From: Agaribacter marinus | GTDB taxonomy: Bacteria > Pseudomonadota > Gammaproteobacteria > Enterobacterales > Alteromonadaceae | Reading direction: 5' to 3' | NCBI RefSeq assembly: GCF_030160655.1 | Contig: NZ_BSOT01000009.1 | Location: forward strand, 124,001 to 188,000 | Length of the DNA stretch: 64,000 nucleotides | Part shown: in pieces, positions 18,276-26,428 of the stretch | Numbering within the stretch: the first letter of the stretch is position 1 | Layout of the letters: every line of letters starts with the position of its first letter | Notes under the pieces: model-generated | Told to the model about the DNA's origin: nothing | The model's input: only the letters and a program-made list of their open reading frames with translations | Databases searched by the model: none | Position numbers and translations under genes: made by a program

Positions 18276-19838
18276 CTACTGCGTAATTTCACTGCGAATT
18301 TGTGCAATACTTTTTGCGAATGGTTGAGCGCTTTTTATGCTTTCAGGTAACGAACCCGCTGTAGAAAGTGCCGCATCAATCGAATCGAACGTATCATTAT
18401 ATAAAACAACATACCAAGGGCCACCATAACGTTCAGTTTGGTAAATCCACGTGCTTTCACTGAGATTGTTCGAACGAATATAGGTTTCTAATACTCGCGG
18501 ATTTTGAATACCGGAGAGCTGTAGAACAACTAAGTCGCTGGGAAGCTGCAAAAGCAATGCTTCATCGAACCTGTACTGATCTATAGGTGAAGTGTCGACC
18601 GGCGCAAGCGTTGATTCTTCTGTACTTTCATTGAACGTAGCAGCTGTCTCTTGATTGTCCGCAACGCTATATTCTGGGTCGTCAAGCAGTATGGTCTGCC
18701 CTAACTTAGCATCCAGTTGTTCAATACTGAGTATATCCGGTACTTGAAAATCACCTTCGGCATCAGCCACGACTTCGTTGACAAGGGCTTCATTGTTTGA
18801 TGTAGACACATCGAAATGCGCCTTCGCGTCGTCATTTATTACCAATTGTTCATCAAGTTGTGCCGTCAATCCTTGTGCTTGTGCTTCCTCTTGAACAACT
18901 GCGTTACTATTCGTTTGAGAAGATGCTAAATTATTTGTGTGTGTGTCATCTTCGTGAGGCGCGTTTGAGTCGGTTTTATTCTTAGTTTCTTCAACATATA
19001 CTTGCCAATCAGATACTAGTAACTCATCTGTTATTGAGTTAAGTGATGTGTCAGTAGTATCTAATATAATGTCGTCTGTATCGGTTTCTTTTGGGGTCGG
19101 TACAATGGATAGGTCAACGTTTTCAGGTATCTCGCCGGAATCTATGAATGCTTTGACTTCTGCAGGGTACTGCCACGCGATTAATGCAGAAAATACGACA
19201 AAAAATGTGCACATGACGGTGGAAATGAACCATCGACGATTTACAAATGATTCGGAACCAGATGTGCCAAATATTCCTTTACCAGCGAAAAATGCTCTTT
19301 TTTGCGCCATCAGTGATTCTAAGGCATTCACATCAAAACCGACAGCGTCGACAGAATGAGATGATAGCAAAACCGGGCTTGCATGATTTTGTTGTGGTAG
19401 CCAATTTTGCGCTGTTTCTGCCCAATGTGCACTGCCAAACAGAATCACATTTAAATGTAACGTAGACGTGGACTTTCGAATACTCGCAATCCATTGCCAA
19501 AGCTCTTCTAGAAAATCGTTGGCAATGTTATCTGCTTGAGCGATGCATATTAGGTAGTTTGTATTGTTTGAATCAGGTAACTCTGCGAGTAACTCGCCTA
19601 TTGGTCGTATGAAACTGCCGACTTGGTGATCGGCAAGTTGACGACATATGGTACGCCTATGATCGACACTTTTTTCATTTTGTTTTGCAGTAAAAAATGA
19701 GACTTCAGTATGGTCACCTTGTTGACTCAAAAAATCAGTGAGGTATTTTTGTTGGTCAGCAACAGCATCGCTGCCTACAAAAATAAGCTGCGATGAGTAG
19801 TTTACTAAATGTGTCAATCGTTTCTGTAGGTCAGACAC
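18276..19838 (-). CDS. damX: DamX-like SPOR-domain cell-division protein
   Basis: This 520-residue bitopic protein has an AAA-like N-terminal region (about 1-180, without a clear P-loop), a transmembrane helix at 203-222, a long acidic, low-complexity periplasmic linker, and a C-terminal SPOR domain (about 437-515; VVLQLSGIQ...YIRSNNL...WYVVLYNDTF). SPOR domains bind denuded septal peptidoglycan, and DamX of E. coli is a septal-ring protein. Identity is supported by the position directly after aroB. The start is GTG, 54 bases after aroB. Unlike in E. coli, dam does not follow. The linker is poorly conserved in the family. Confidence 0.85.
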   Translation of the reverse strand: MSDLQKRLTHLVNYSSQLIFVGSDAVADQQKYLTDFLSQQGDHTEVSFFTAKQNEKSVDHRRTICRQLADHQVGSFIRPIGELLAELPDSNNTNYLICIAQADNIANDFLEELWQWIASIRKSTSTLHLNVILFGSAHWAETAQNWLPQQNHASPVLLSSHSVDAVGFDVNALESLMAQKRAFFAGKGIFGTSGSESFVNRRWFISTVMCTFFVVFSALIAWQYPAEVKAFIDSGEIPENVDLSIVPTPKETDTDDIILDTTDTSLNSITDELLVSDWQVYVEETKNKTDSNAPHEDDTHTNNLASSQTNSNAVVQEEAQAQGLTAQLDEQLVINDDAKAHFDVSTSNNEALVNEVVADAEGDFQVPDILSIEQLDAKLGQTILLDDPEYSVADNQETAATFNESTEESTLAPVDTSPIDQYRFDEALLLQLPSDLVVLQLSGIQNPRVLETYIRSNNLSESTWIYQTERYGGPWYVVLYNDTFDSIDAALSTAGSLPESIKSAQPFAKSIAQIRSEITQ

Positions 19839-19892
19839 GGCTTGTATTTCGCACTCCGATGATTCACTGACACGGTAAAATGCGTGCCTCAG

Positions 19893-20966
19893 TTAATCAA
19901 GTAAAACAGTTAACTCTTGCGTGCTGACATCACTTACTACAACGGCGCTTCCAATACCAATGGGCAGAATAAAGCGCATCGTCCCACTAAGTACCTTTTT
20001 GTCTCGTTTCATATGCTGAATGTATGTTTCAGCAGTCATCGTAGCGGGACCATCTACTGGTAAGTCGAAAAACTCAATAAGTGATACAATGTCTTGCAGT
20101 TGTGTCAAACTAATGTCACCACGCATTTTAGATAACTTAGCAGCAAGCACCATGCCAGCTCCAACAGCTTCACCGTGTAGCCAATTCCCGTAGCCTTGTT
20201 CGGCTTCTATCGCGTGACCAAAGGTATGCCCTAAATTGAGTAGAGCACGAACACCATGTTCTTTTTCATCTTGATTGACAATGTCGGCTTTGATTTGACA
20301 GCATCTTGATATCATTGTTGCAAGTAAGGCTTCTTTTTTCTCTTTTATGCCTTGTTTATTTTCATTTAACCAAGTGAAAAATTCGGCATCGTAAATGATA
20401 CCGTATTTTATAACTTCAGCCATCCCTGCTGCATATTCTCGCTCGGGTAAGGTCGTTAGGGAATGTGTATCAATATAGACCGCTTGAGGCTGATAAAATG
20501 CGCCAATCATGTTTTTACCCAATGGGTGATTGACAGCAGTTTTACCACCAACGGACGAGTCAACCTGAGATAAAAGTGTTGTTGGTATTTGGATAAAGTC
20601 AATGCCGCGCAGATAACATGCGGCGACAAAGCCGCATAAGTCACCAATTACACCGCCTCCCAAAGCCACAATTACAGTATCTCTAGCCGCGGGTATTTCT
20701 AGCAATTTACTTAATACAAACTCAAAGGAATCTAGTGTTTTAAATGATTCGCCGTCTTCAATAATAATGTGATCAACATTTTTTTTATGGGCTTCAAGTT
20801 GTTGAGTTAAGCCCTCTAAATAGAGGGGAGCGACTGTAACATTGCTTAATATGACGACATGTTGACCGCGTATTTCAGAAAATAAAAAACCGGTATTCTT
20901 TAGAATACCGGTTTCTATATAAATCGGATAACTGCGGTCATCAAGGTCAACAGTAATGGTTGGCAT
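19893..20966 (-). CDS. aroB: 3-dehydroquinate synthase
   Basis: AroB converts DAHP to 3-dehydroquinate, step two of the shikimate pathway. The 357-residue protein shows the NAD-binding [17 protein letters not shown], the substrate-site [20 protein letters not shown], and the metal-binding residues within [15 protein letters not shown] and [10 protein letters not shown]. Length equals the family norm. It lies 26 bases after aroK in the conserved aroK-aroB-damX order and must be cotranscribed with it. Confidence 0.97.
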   Translation of the reverse strand: MPTITVDLDDRSYPIYIETGILKNTGFLFSEIRGQHVVILSNVTVAPLYLEGLTQQLEAHKKNVDHIIIEDGESFKTLDSFEFVLSKLLEIPAARDTVIVALGGGVIGDLCGFVAACYLRGIDFIQIPTTLLSQVDSSVGGKTAVNHPLGKNMIGAFYQPQAVYIDTHSLTTLPEREYAAGMAEVIKYGIIYDAEFFTWLNENKQGIKEKKEALLATMISRCCQIKADIVNQDEKEHGVRALLNLGHTFGHAIEAEQGYGNWLHGEAVGAGMVLAAKLSKMRGDISLTQLQDIVSLIEFFDLPVDGPATMTAETYIQHMKRDKKVLSGTMRFILPIGIGSAVVVSDVSTQELTVLLD

Positions 20967-20992
20967 TGATGTATCCTTTCAGCTAGGGCTTT

Positions 20993-21508
20993 TTACAAGC
21001 CAATTTTATTGATAATTTGATTGGCAACAGAACGAGCGCTTTGGTCGTCAGTTTCAACCACATAATCAGCAACGTCTTCGTATAGCGGGTTGCGTTTCTC
21101 AGCAAGGTCGCGTAATACTTGTTCAGGTTCGTCATTTTGTAATAATGGACGACGTTTATCTCGTTGTGTTCTTGCTACTTGCTTGTCAATGGTCGTTTGC
21201 AGATAAACAACAATGCCGCGCGCTGACAGTCGATTACGTATTTTTTTAGATATTACAGAGCCACCACCGGTAGCCAATACAATACCTTGTTTGTCTGTTA
21301 ATTCTTCTATGATATTTTCTTCACGTTCGCGGAATCCATCTTCGCCTTCAAGGTCAAAAATCCACGATATGTCTGCGCCGGTGCGACGTTCTATTTCTTG
21401 GTCTGAGTCAAAAAATTCGAGGTGAAGCTCGTCTGCAAGGTGTTTTCCTATTGTGCTTTTTCCAGCGCCCATAGGCCCTACAAGGAATATATTACGTTTT
21501 TCAGCCAT
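20993..21508 (-). CDS. aroK: Shikimate kinase I
   Basis: AroK phosphorylates shikimate with ATP. The 171-residue P-loop kinase shows GPMGAGKST near the N-terminus, the shikimate-binding [11 protein letters not shown] and [15 protein letters not shown] (ATGGGSVIS), and the lid region [11 protein letters not shown]. It is the first gene of aroK-aroB-damX. A long leader with several hairpins lies between a promoter-like sequence and this gene. Confidence 0.96.
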   Translation of the reverse strand: MAEKRNIFLVGPMGAGKSTIGKHLADELHLEFFDSDQEIERRTGADISWIFDLEGEDGFREREENIIEELTDKQGIVLATGGGSVISKKIRNRLSARGIVVYLQTTIDKQVARTQRDKRRPLLQNDEPEQVLRDLAEKRNPLYEDVADYVVETDDQSARSVANQIINKIGL

Positions 21509-21703
21509 ATTTGCCTAATTCACATCTCAATGTTGTTTATTGTTAACGCGGGTGTGCATGCTTCCACACCTACTTGTGTGCATGGGCCTTATTTATAGGG
21601 GCCTCGACCACAAGTTGGTGGTCTATTAATGCACTTGACACTCCTCGGGATATTTCGAGTGGGGCGGATTATCTCAGTTATCTTATTACTTTTGCAAGTA
21701 CCG
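21509..21703 (-). promoter_or_regulatory. Structured leader and promoter candidate of aroK-aroB-damX
   Basis: On the minus strand TTGCAA (21692-21697) and GATAAT (21668-21673), 18 bp apart, form a reasonable sigma-70 promoter, giving a leader of about 150 bases. The leader holds several hairpins: CACTC/GAGTG arms (21639-21661), GACCAC/GTGGTC (21606-21623), and a GTGTGCATG direct repeat (21552-21560 and 21576-21584) around a CCACACC that can pair with either side. Confidence 0.45.
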
Positions 21704-21746
21704 AAATAAAATATGCAGTCTGATTTAGTTCTCAGACTGCATATTT
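21704..21746 (-). terminator. Intrinsic terminator of the pilMNOPQ operon
   Basis: A perfect 15-bp inverted repeat (AAATATGCAGTCTGA / TCAGACTGCATATTT, 21709-21746) with an 8-base loop lies 17 bases after pilQ. On the minus strand it is followed by a T-rich tail. Confidence 0.85.
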
Positions 21747-21763
21747 CTTTATACTTACGGGGG

Positions 21764-23515
21764 TTAGATACCTTCAGTGATTATTTTTGGTGTAACAAAA
21801 ATCAACAATTCCCGTTTTTGTTCGAGCTTTTGCGTAGATTTAAACACATTACCGATGAGTGGCAGGTCACCAAAAAGTGGTACTTTTGCAACATCATTCG
21901 TACTAACTTGCTGGAATATACCACCGAGCACAATGGTTTCTCCATTTTCTACTAGGACCTGTGTGCTGATTTCTTGCGTGTCAATGGCGACCGCAGGACC
22001 GGTAGATGTTTGTACTGTTTCACCACGAGTATCTTGCGTGACGACGAGGTTAAGAATAATTCGATTGTCTGGTGTAATATGGGGCGTTACTTTTAAACTA
22101 AGTACTGCTTTCTTAAATTCTACGGACGTTGCGCCACTTGAAGTTGCCTGTACGTAAGGAATTTCTGTTCCTTGCTCAATATAGGCTTCCTGTTGGTTAG
22201 CGACGGTAATTCTTGGACTTGCAATAATTTCACCTTTGTTTTCAGATTCTAGTGCACTGAGCTCAAGGTCAAGAATATTGCCGTCTAAAAGGTTTGCTAC
22301 CTGAAACCCAATGCGGCCAGCAGGGTTTGCCACGGGTAAATTGACATTTAGCCTGTCAGTGATACTTGGCACAAGGCCTCGGCCGGCAGTATCTGCACCT
22401 GACAGTGAACCTGACACACTATTATCACTGCCACGCCCTGTAAATCCCCACCTAACACCTAGCTGCTCATCAACATTGTCGCGTACCGTAACCATTCTAG
22501 ATTCAATAAGCACTTGTCTTACTGGAATATCTAAAGACTCAATGACGTCTCGAGCACCATCGATTGATTCTTGTGTATCTCTGATCAATAAGGTATTGGT
22601 TCTTTCGTCTATGCTGACTGAACCTCGTTGCGACAATATACCGCCTTCAGACGATTTTAAAATTGACGCTAATTCTGCTGCTTTTGCGTAGTTCACGGTG
22701 ATATTAGCTGATTTAAGTTCAGCTAAATTTTGTACTTGTTGTTTTGACTGTAACTGTTGTGTCTCCCGGGCTGAGAGCTCTTCTGATGGTGCGATAAGTA
22801 ATATATTACCTTCTAAACGTTTATCTAGGCCACGAATCTTCAATATCATGTCGAGTGCCTGATCCCATGGGACCGCCGACAGACTGATCGTAACGTTACC
22901 CGTAACCGTGTCCGTGGTTACTAAGTTAAACCCGTTAACTTGCGCGATGATTTGAAGGACTTGGCGAACAGGTACATCCTGAAAGTCTAAAGAAATAGGT
23001 TTACCGGTGTAGGCTTTTTCCTCGGATTCTTCGAGTTCTTCTTTGGTCAAAGGCGACAACGAAAATACATAACCATTGTCGGTTTGATCTTTGCGAATTT
23101 TGATTTGGCCGTCATATCGCATTTCTAGTCTAGACACATTTTCATTCTGAAATGTTTCAATATTCGATAATGCAGTACCAAATTGGCTGACATCAATTTC
23201 TACATATTGCTCTTCACTCAGATTTGTATCATTAAATGAAATCGTCACTCGACCTTTTGCTTCAATCAGTGATGCTGTCGGAATAGGGCCAGAAAATGCT
23301 ACTGTTACATTTGCATTGTCACCAGTGCGTGCAAAACTGATATCATCCAATACAGTAGGTGTTGCGATTTTAGCGCCCTTGGGGTCAACTAAACTTACTT
23401 CTGGTTCTTGTGCGACAACGCCAAAGGTAACAATGCCAATAAGTATCGCAGCGGCTACATACCAAATTGGCTTCCGGCGATTTAGTTTTTGGTTGAAAAT
23501 GTATTGCTTAGACAT
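21764..23515 (-). CDS. pilQ: Type IV pilus secretin
   Basis: PilQ forms the outer-membrane channel through which the type IV pilus (or imported DNA in competence) passes. The protein has an N-terminal hydrophobic signal segment, one AMIN domain (about 45-130), a secretin/TonB short domain (about 170-235), an N1-type domain (about 255-330) and the secretin barrel to the end (VEQGTEIPYVQATSSG-type and VLGGIFQ signatures visible). A second ATG three codons up (23524) is possible. I chose 23515 because AGGGG lies 8 bases before it, giving 583 residues. It overlaps the end of pilP by 8 bases, the last gene of pilMNOPQ. Confidence 0.95.
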   Translation of the reverse strand: MSKQYIFNQKLNRRKPIWYVAAAILIGIVTFGVVAQEPEVSLVDPKGAKIATPTVLDDISFARTGDNANVTVAFSGPIPTASLIEAKGRVTISFNDTNLSEEQYVEIDVSQFGTALSNIETFQNENVSRLEMRYDGQIKIRKDQTDNGYVFSLSPLTKEELEESEEKAYTGKPISLDFQDVPVRQVLQIIAQVNGFNLVTTDTVTGNVTISLSAVPWDQALDMILKIRGLDKRLEGNILLIAPSEELSARETQQLQSKQQVQNLAELKSANITVNYAKAAELASILKSSEGGILSQRGSVSIDERTNTLLIRDTQESIDGARDVIESLDIPVRQVLIESRMVTVRDNVDEQLGVRWGFTGRGSDNSVSGSLSGADTAGRGLVPSITDRLNVNLPVANPAGRIGFQVANLLDGNILDLELSALESENKGEIIASPRITVANQQEAYIEQGTEIPYVQATSSGATSVEFKKAVLSLKVTPHITPDNRIILNLVVTQDTRGETVQTSTGPAVAIDTQEISTQVLVENGETIVLGGIFQQVSTNDVAKVPLFGDLPLIGNVFKSTQKLEQKRELLIFVTPKIITEGI

Positions 23516-24047
23516 TGTTATCATCCCCTATTACCGTTGACATGCTCATGGTTGCTATTTTTTCTTTCCAGCAACCGCCACCGTCAGGTAACATTTCTTT
23601 AATTTGAATTTCTGAATTTGTAATGCTTACGATTCGGCCATGGAATAAACCGATGTAAGTGCCAATACTCGCTTTGTGAAGGCTGCCGTCATTCGCGCTA
23701 ATGAGGGCGAATCGTTTTCCGTTAGTTGTAAATACGCCTGACATTTGCATTGCATCTATACCGTAACTCTCAAGCGCTTGCTTCTTTCTACCCAAGTTAG
23801 GTTGATTGCACTTCGGTGAACTCACCACTTTTTCTACTGTTTCCGTGTTCAACGATCGTTTGAATGGGCTTCTCAAATTCGTCGCTTCGTAACTGACAGG
23901 GTCAAGTTTTTTAAATTCTGGATATGCGTCGATGGTCACGGCGGTGGTTTGCTTAACTTTTTCAGTATATGCCACCAAGTCATCTATATTTGCACCACAT
24001 GCAGACAGCAATACAACGGCGGGAAAAAGCGTGGAATACTTATTCAT
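23508..24047 (-). CDS. pilP: Type IV pilus inner-membrane lipoprotein
   Basis: PilP is the lipoprotein that links the PilMNO platform to the PilQ secretin. From the chosen start the protein is 179 residues with a lipobox LSAC near residue 17, followed by Gly. It then has the flexible N-terminal segment and the beta-sandwich HR domain, including LRSPF and the GxxIGxxxGRI-like SIGTYIGLFHGRIVSI. The frame opens ten codons earlier, but the ATG at 24047 has GGAG 7 bases before it and creates a proper lipoprotein signal. It overlaps pilO by 8 bases (ATGAATAA). Confidence 0.93.
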   Translation of the reverse strand: MNKYSTLFPAVVLLSACGANIDDLVAYTEKVKQTTAVTIDAYPEFKKLDPVSYEATNLRSPFKRSLNTETVEKVVSSPKCNQPNLGRKKQALESYGIDAMQMSGVFTTNGKRFALISANDGSLHKASIGTYIGLFHGRIVSITNSEIQIKEMLPDGGGCWKEKIATMSMSTVIGDDNNV

Positions 24048-24648
24048 TGCTTTCTCCTTCGTTGGCTGATTCTGCACGGTACGTTTTTGCTTGCATCGAC
24101 AGCGTTAGTTCTCCATTGGCAGACGTTAGATCAAAGTCATGTAAGGTCACAATTCTGGGTAAGTTTGCTATGTTAGAGGCAAATTGTCCGAATTCATGGT
24201 AGCCACCCGCCACTTCGAGTTGTATCGGCAATTCGGTATAAAACTCTTTAGGTATGTCACGTTGCCACTGAAGCAATTTAAAGGATAATCCGGCGTCTGT
24301 GCCAACATACGTAATATCGTCCAATAATCCAGGTGTCTCGTTGCTAGTGGGCAAAGACTTTAACATTGACGAAAAATCATCTTCAATCCGTGCTAGTTGT
24401 TCCTTATGAGCCTCTAAATTCACCGCAATGCGATACTTTGCTTCAAAAGATTGACGTAACTCGGTTTCTTTCGCTTCGGCTTTGCTCAACTGGGGTAATT
24501 TGCTGCTAATAATGGCGTAATAACTAATACCACCCACTACTAGTGCACAAACGAGAGCGACGACAATTTTTATTTCTTTCGGCCATATAGCGACCTGTTC
24601 AAAATCTAATTCATTGAGTTCTTTTAGCTTGTTGAAATCAAATGCCAT
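24040..24648 (-). CDS. pilO: Type IV pilus alignment protein PilO
   Basis: PilO is a bitopic inner-membrane protein that dimerises with PilN in the pilus alignment complex. The 202-residue form starting MAFDFNKLKELNELDFE has a short cytoplasmic N-terminus, one transmembrane helix (about 27-48), a coiled coil and a ferredoxin-like periplasmic domain. The open frame begins 19 codons up inside pilN. I chose 24648 because AGGA lies 7 bases before it and the N-terminus then resembles PilO. It starts 1 base after the pilN stop. Confidence 0.93.
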   Translation of the reverse strand: MAFDFNKLKELNELDFEQVAIWPKEIKIVVALVCALVVGGISYYAIISSKLPQLSKAEAKETELRQSFEAKYRIAVNLEAHKEQLARIEDDFSSMLKSLPTSNETPGLLDDITYVGTDAGLSFKLLQWQRDIPKEFYTELPIQLEVAGGYHEFGQFASNIANLPRIVTLHDFDLTSANGELTLSMQAKTYRAESANEGESNE

Positions 24649-24649
24649 G

Positions 24650-25237
24650 CTACCGTCCTGATGCTTCTGTTGTAGTTTCAATTGCAACAGGTGCAAATGC
24701 TGCACTTACCTTCATTGATAACTCGAAATCACTGATCGCATTTGCGGCACTGGCATCTGCAACGATTGAAGAAAGCTCAGCCTCAACAAATACTTTAGAT
24801 TCATCTAACGCCCGCATAAAATCAGAGAGTCGATTATTTGATTCGCTTACACCAACAATTTTTATGTTATTGCCGCTGCGCGATAATGTATTAAAGGATA
24901 TGCCCGGTGGTACTGTGTTAGCGAGTTCCTCAAATAGAATGGGTGCTAAGTTACGGCTCACTTGGAGTTGTTCAATTAATGACATTCTTAAGGCAATTTC
25001 ATCTTTCTTGTCTTTAATGGTCTTAATTTCCGCTATCTGTGTGTCCAAGACTTGAATTTGCTGAGTAAGGTAGTTGTTTCGAGACTTTTGATTGCGGATT
25101 TGTTGTTCGATGAATTGCCCGGCAAGCCAAAACAAAACAAAGATCGATACTGCGACTAAGCCTAACGATATGATGTACTGCTTTTTTTGGGTTTGCCTAA
25201 GTGACTCACGCCAAGGCAATAGGTTTATTTGTGCCAT
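24650..25237 (-). CDS. pilN: Type IV pilus assembly protein PilN
   Basis: PilN begins with the conserved cytoplasmic motif INLLPWRE, which docks into a groove of PilM. It is followed by a transmembrane helix (about 22-42), a coiled coil and a periplasmic ferredoxin-like domain, 195 residues in all. It overlaps the end of pilM by 13 bases, showing tight translational coupling. Confidence 0.95.
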   Translation of the reverse strand: MAQINLLPWRESLRQTQKKQYIISLGLVAVSIFVLFWLAGQFIEQQIRNQKSRNNYLTQQIQVLDTQIAEIKTIKDKKDEIALRMSLIEQLQVSRNLAPILFEELANTVPPGISFNTLSRSGNNIKIVGVSESNNRLSDFMRALDESKVFVEAELSSIVADASAANAISDFELSMKVSAAFAPVAIETTTEASGR

Positions 25238-26289
25238 TGGCTTAGCCTCCGAGTTGCTAGACCTGCCGCGATTGCGAGTTGTGGGGCAACGTTAATAAGT
25301 AATTCTTCGTTTACTTTTGCATCGAATATCATGTCTTTGAATGGGTTAAATATGCTCACTTGCATGCCCATGTCATTACTTAATTCTTCTGCAATATTTG
25401 GTAAATTAGCGGCGCCACCGCTTAAGATAAAGTTGCTAGGCATAGTTTTATGCGAGGTAGCGACAAACATTTGTAATGCTCGCTGTATTTGTTGTTGCAT
25501 GCCGCCAATGAAAGTGGACAGACTATCCTTAAACCATTCATCTGGTGCTGTGTTATCAGCAATCTGGCGTTCTACTTCCTGCGTATCAATAGCGTGTATC
25601 AATGCTAAATCTTGAATGTAGCTATTTAAACCAAAACTATGCTCTTTTATATAAATAACTTCGTTATTTTCTATCACGCACAGTTGCATTAACGCGGCGC
25701 CCATGTTGACGCAAACGGTTATTTCATCTTCTATTTGATTCCCAAATTGAATAACTGCATCAGCCAGTGCATTGCTTTCAATATCCACGATTACCGGATC
25801 AAAAGGTGCTTCTCTGACAATTGTGATACGGCTATCTACCATATCTTTATGCGCTGCACTTAGTAACACTTCTACTTTGCCGGGGTGTGCCTCACTTAAG
25901 CGAAGTTGTTCGAAGTCTAAATACACTTCATCGAGTGGATATGGAATAAGAGAGTCTGCTTCTAGCTCAATTTGAGTCTCTAACTCAAAATCGCTCTGGT
26001 CAGGATCCATGAATACTAATTTACTAATCACCGATGCCCCTGCGACCGCGATGACGGCTTCTTTAGTTTTTGCTTTTAAAGACAAGTTTACTTTTTTGAG
26101 TGCTTTACCTATAGCATCAAAATCCTTAATTTCGCGTTCAGCAAATGCCATCCCTTGGATGGGTTCTGACGCAAAGCTCATTACCTTAGGTGTGGCGCCG
26201 GATAAGTCGAGGCAAACAGCCTTAACAAACTTAGTACCGATGTCCAAGCCAATAATAGTGTTAGCTTTTTTTCGAAAAAGCGACTTCAT
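25225..26289 (-). CDS. pilM: Type IV pilus assembly ATPase-like protein PilM
   Basis: PilM is an actin/FtsA-like cytoplasmic protein that binds the PilN N-terminus. The 354-residue protein shows the nucleotide-fold signatures GLDIGTKFVKAV at the N-terminus, CVNMGAALMQLCV in the middle and FILSGGAANLPNIAEEL near the C-terminus. It is the first gene of pilMNOPQ and is divergent from mrcA, the arrangement also seen in E. coli (hofMNOPQ/mrcA). Confidence 0.95.
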   Translation of the reverse strand: MKSLFRKKANTIIGLDIGTKFVKAVCLDLSGATPKVMSFASEPIQGMAFAEREIKDFDAIGKALKKVNLSLKAKTKEAVIAVAGASVISKLVFMDPDQSDFELETQIELEADSLIPYPLDEVYLDFEQLRLSEAHPGKVEVLLSAAHKDMVDSRITIVREAPFDPVIVDIESNALADAVIQFGNQIEDEITVCVNMGAALMQLCVIENNEVIYIKEHSFGLNSYIQDLALIHAIDTQEVERQIADNTAPDEWFKDSLSTFIGGMQQQIQRALQMFVATSHKTMPSNFILSGGAANLPNIAEELSNDMGMQVSIFNPFKDMIFDAKVNEELLINVAPQLAIAAGLATRRLSQWHK

Positions 26290-26353
26290 TCAATAGCAGC
26301 CCGTTAACAGTTACAGTATGATTACAGATTGATAATACTAATTTTTGTAAAAT

Positions 26354-26380
26354 CGTATGTATTAGTTAACGACACATACG
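26354..26380. promoter_or_regulatory. Inverted repeat in the pilM/mrcA divergent region
   Basis: CGTATGT and ACATACG are perfect 7-bp arms around 13 bases, centred between the divergent pilM and mrcA starts. It could be an operator; no regulator is recognisable. Confidence 0.3.
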
Positions 26381-26428
26381 TATAAAAATTGAGTGGAATA
26401 TTTGTTCTCTTAGGATGTCTAGACTAAC

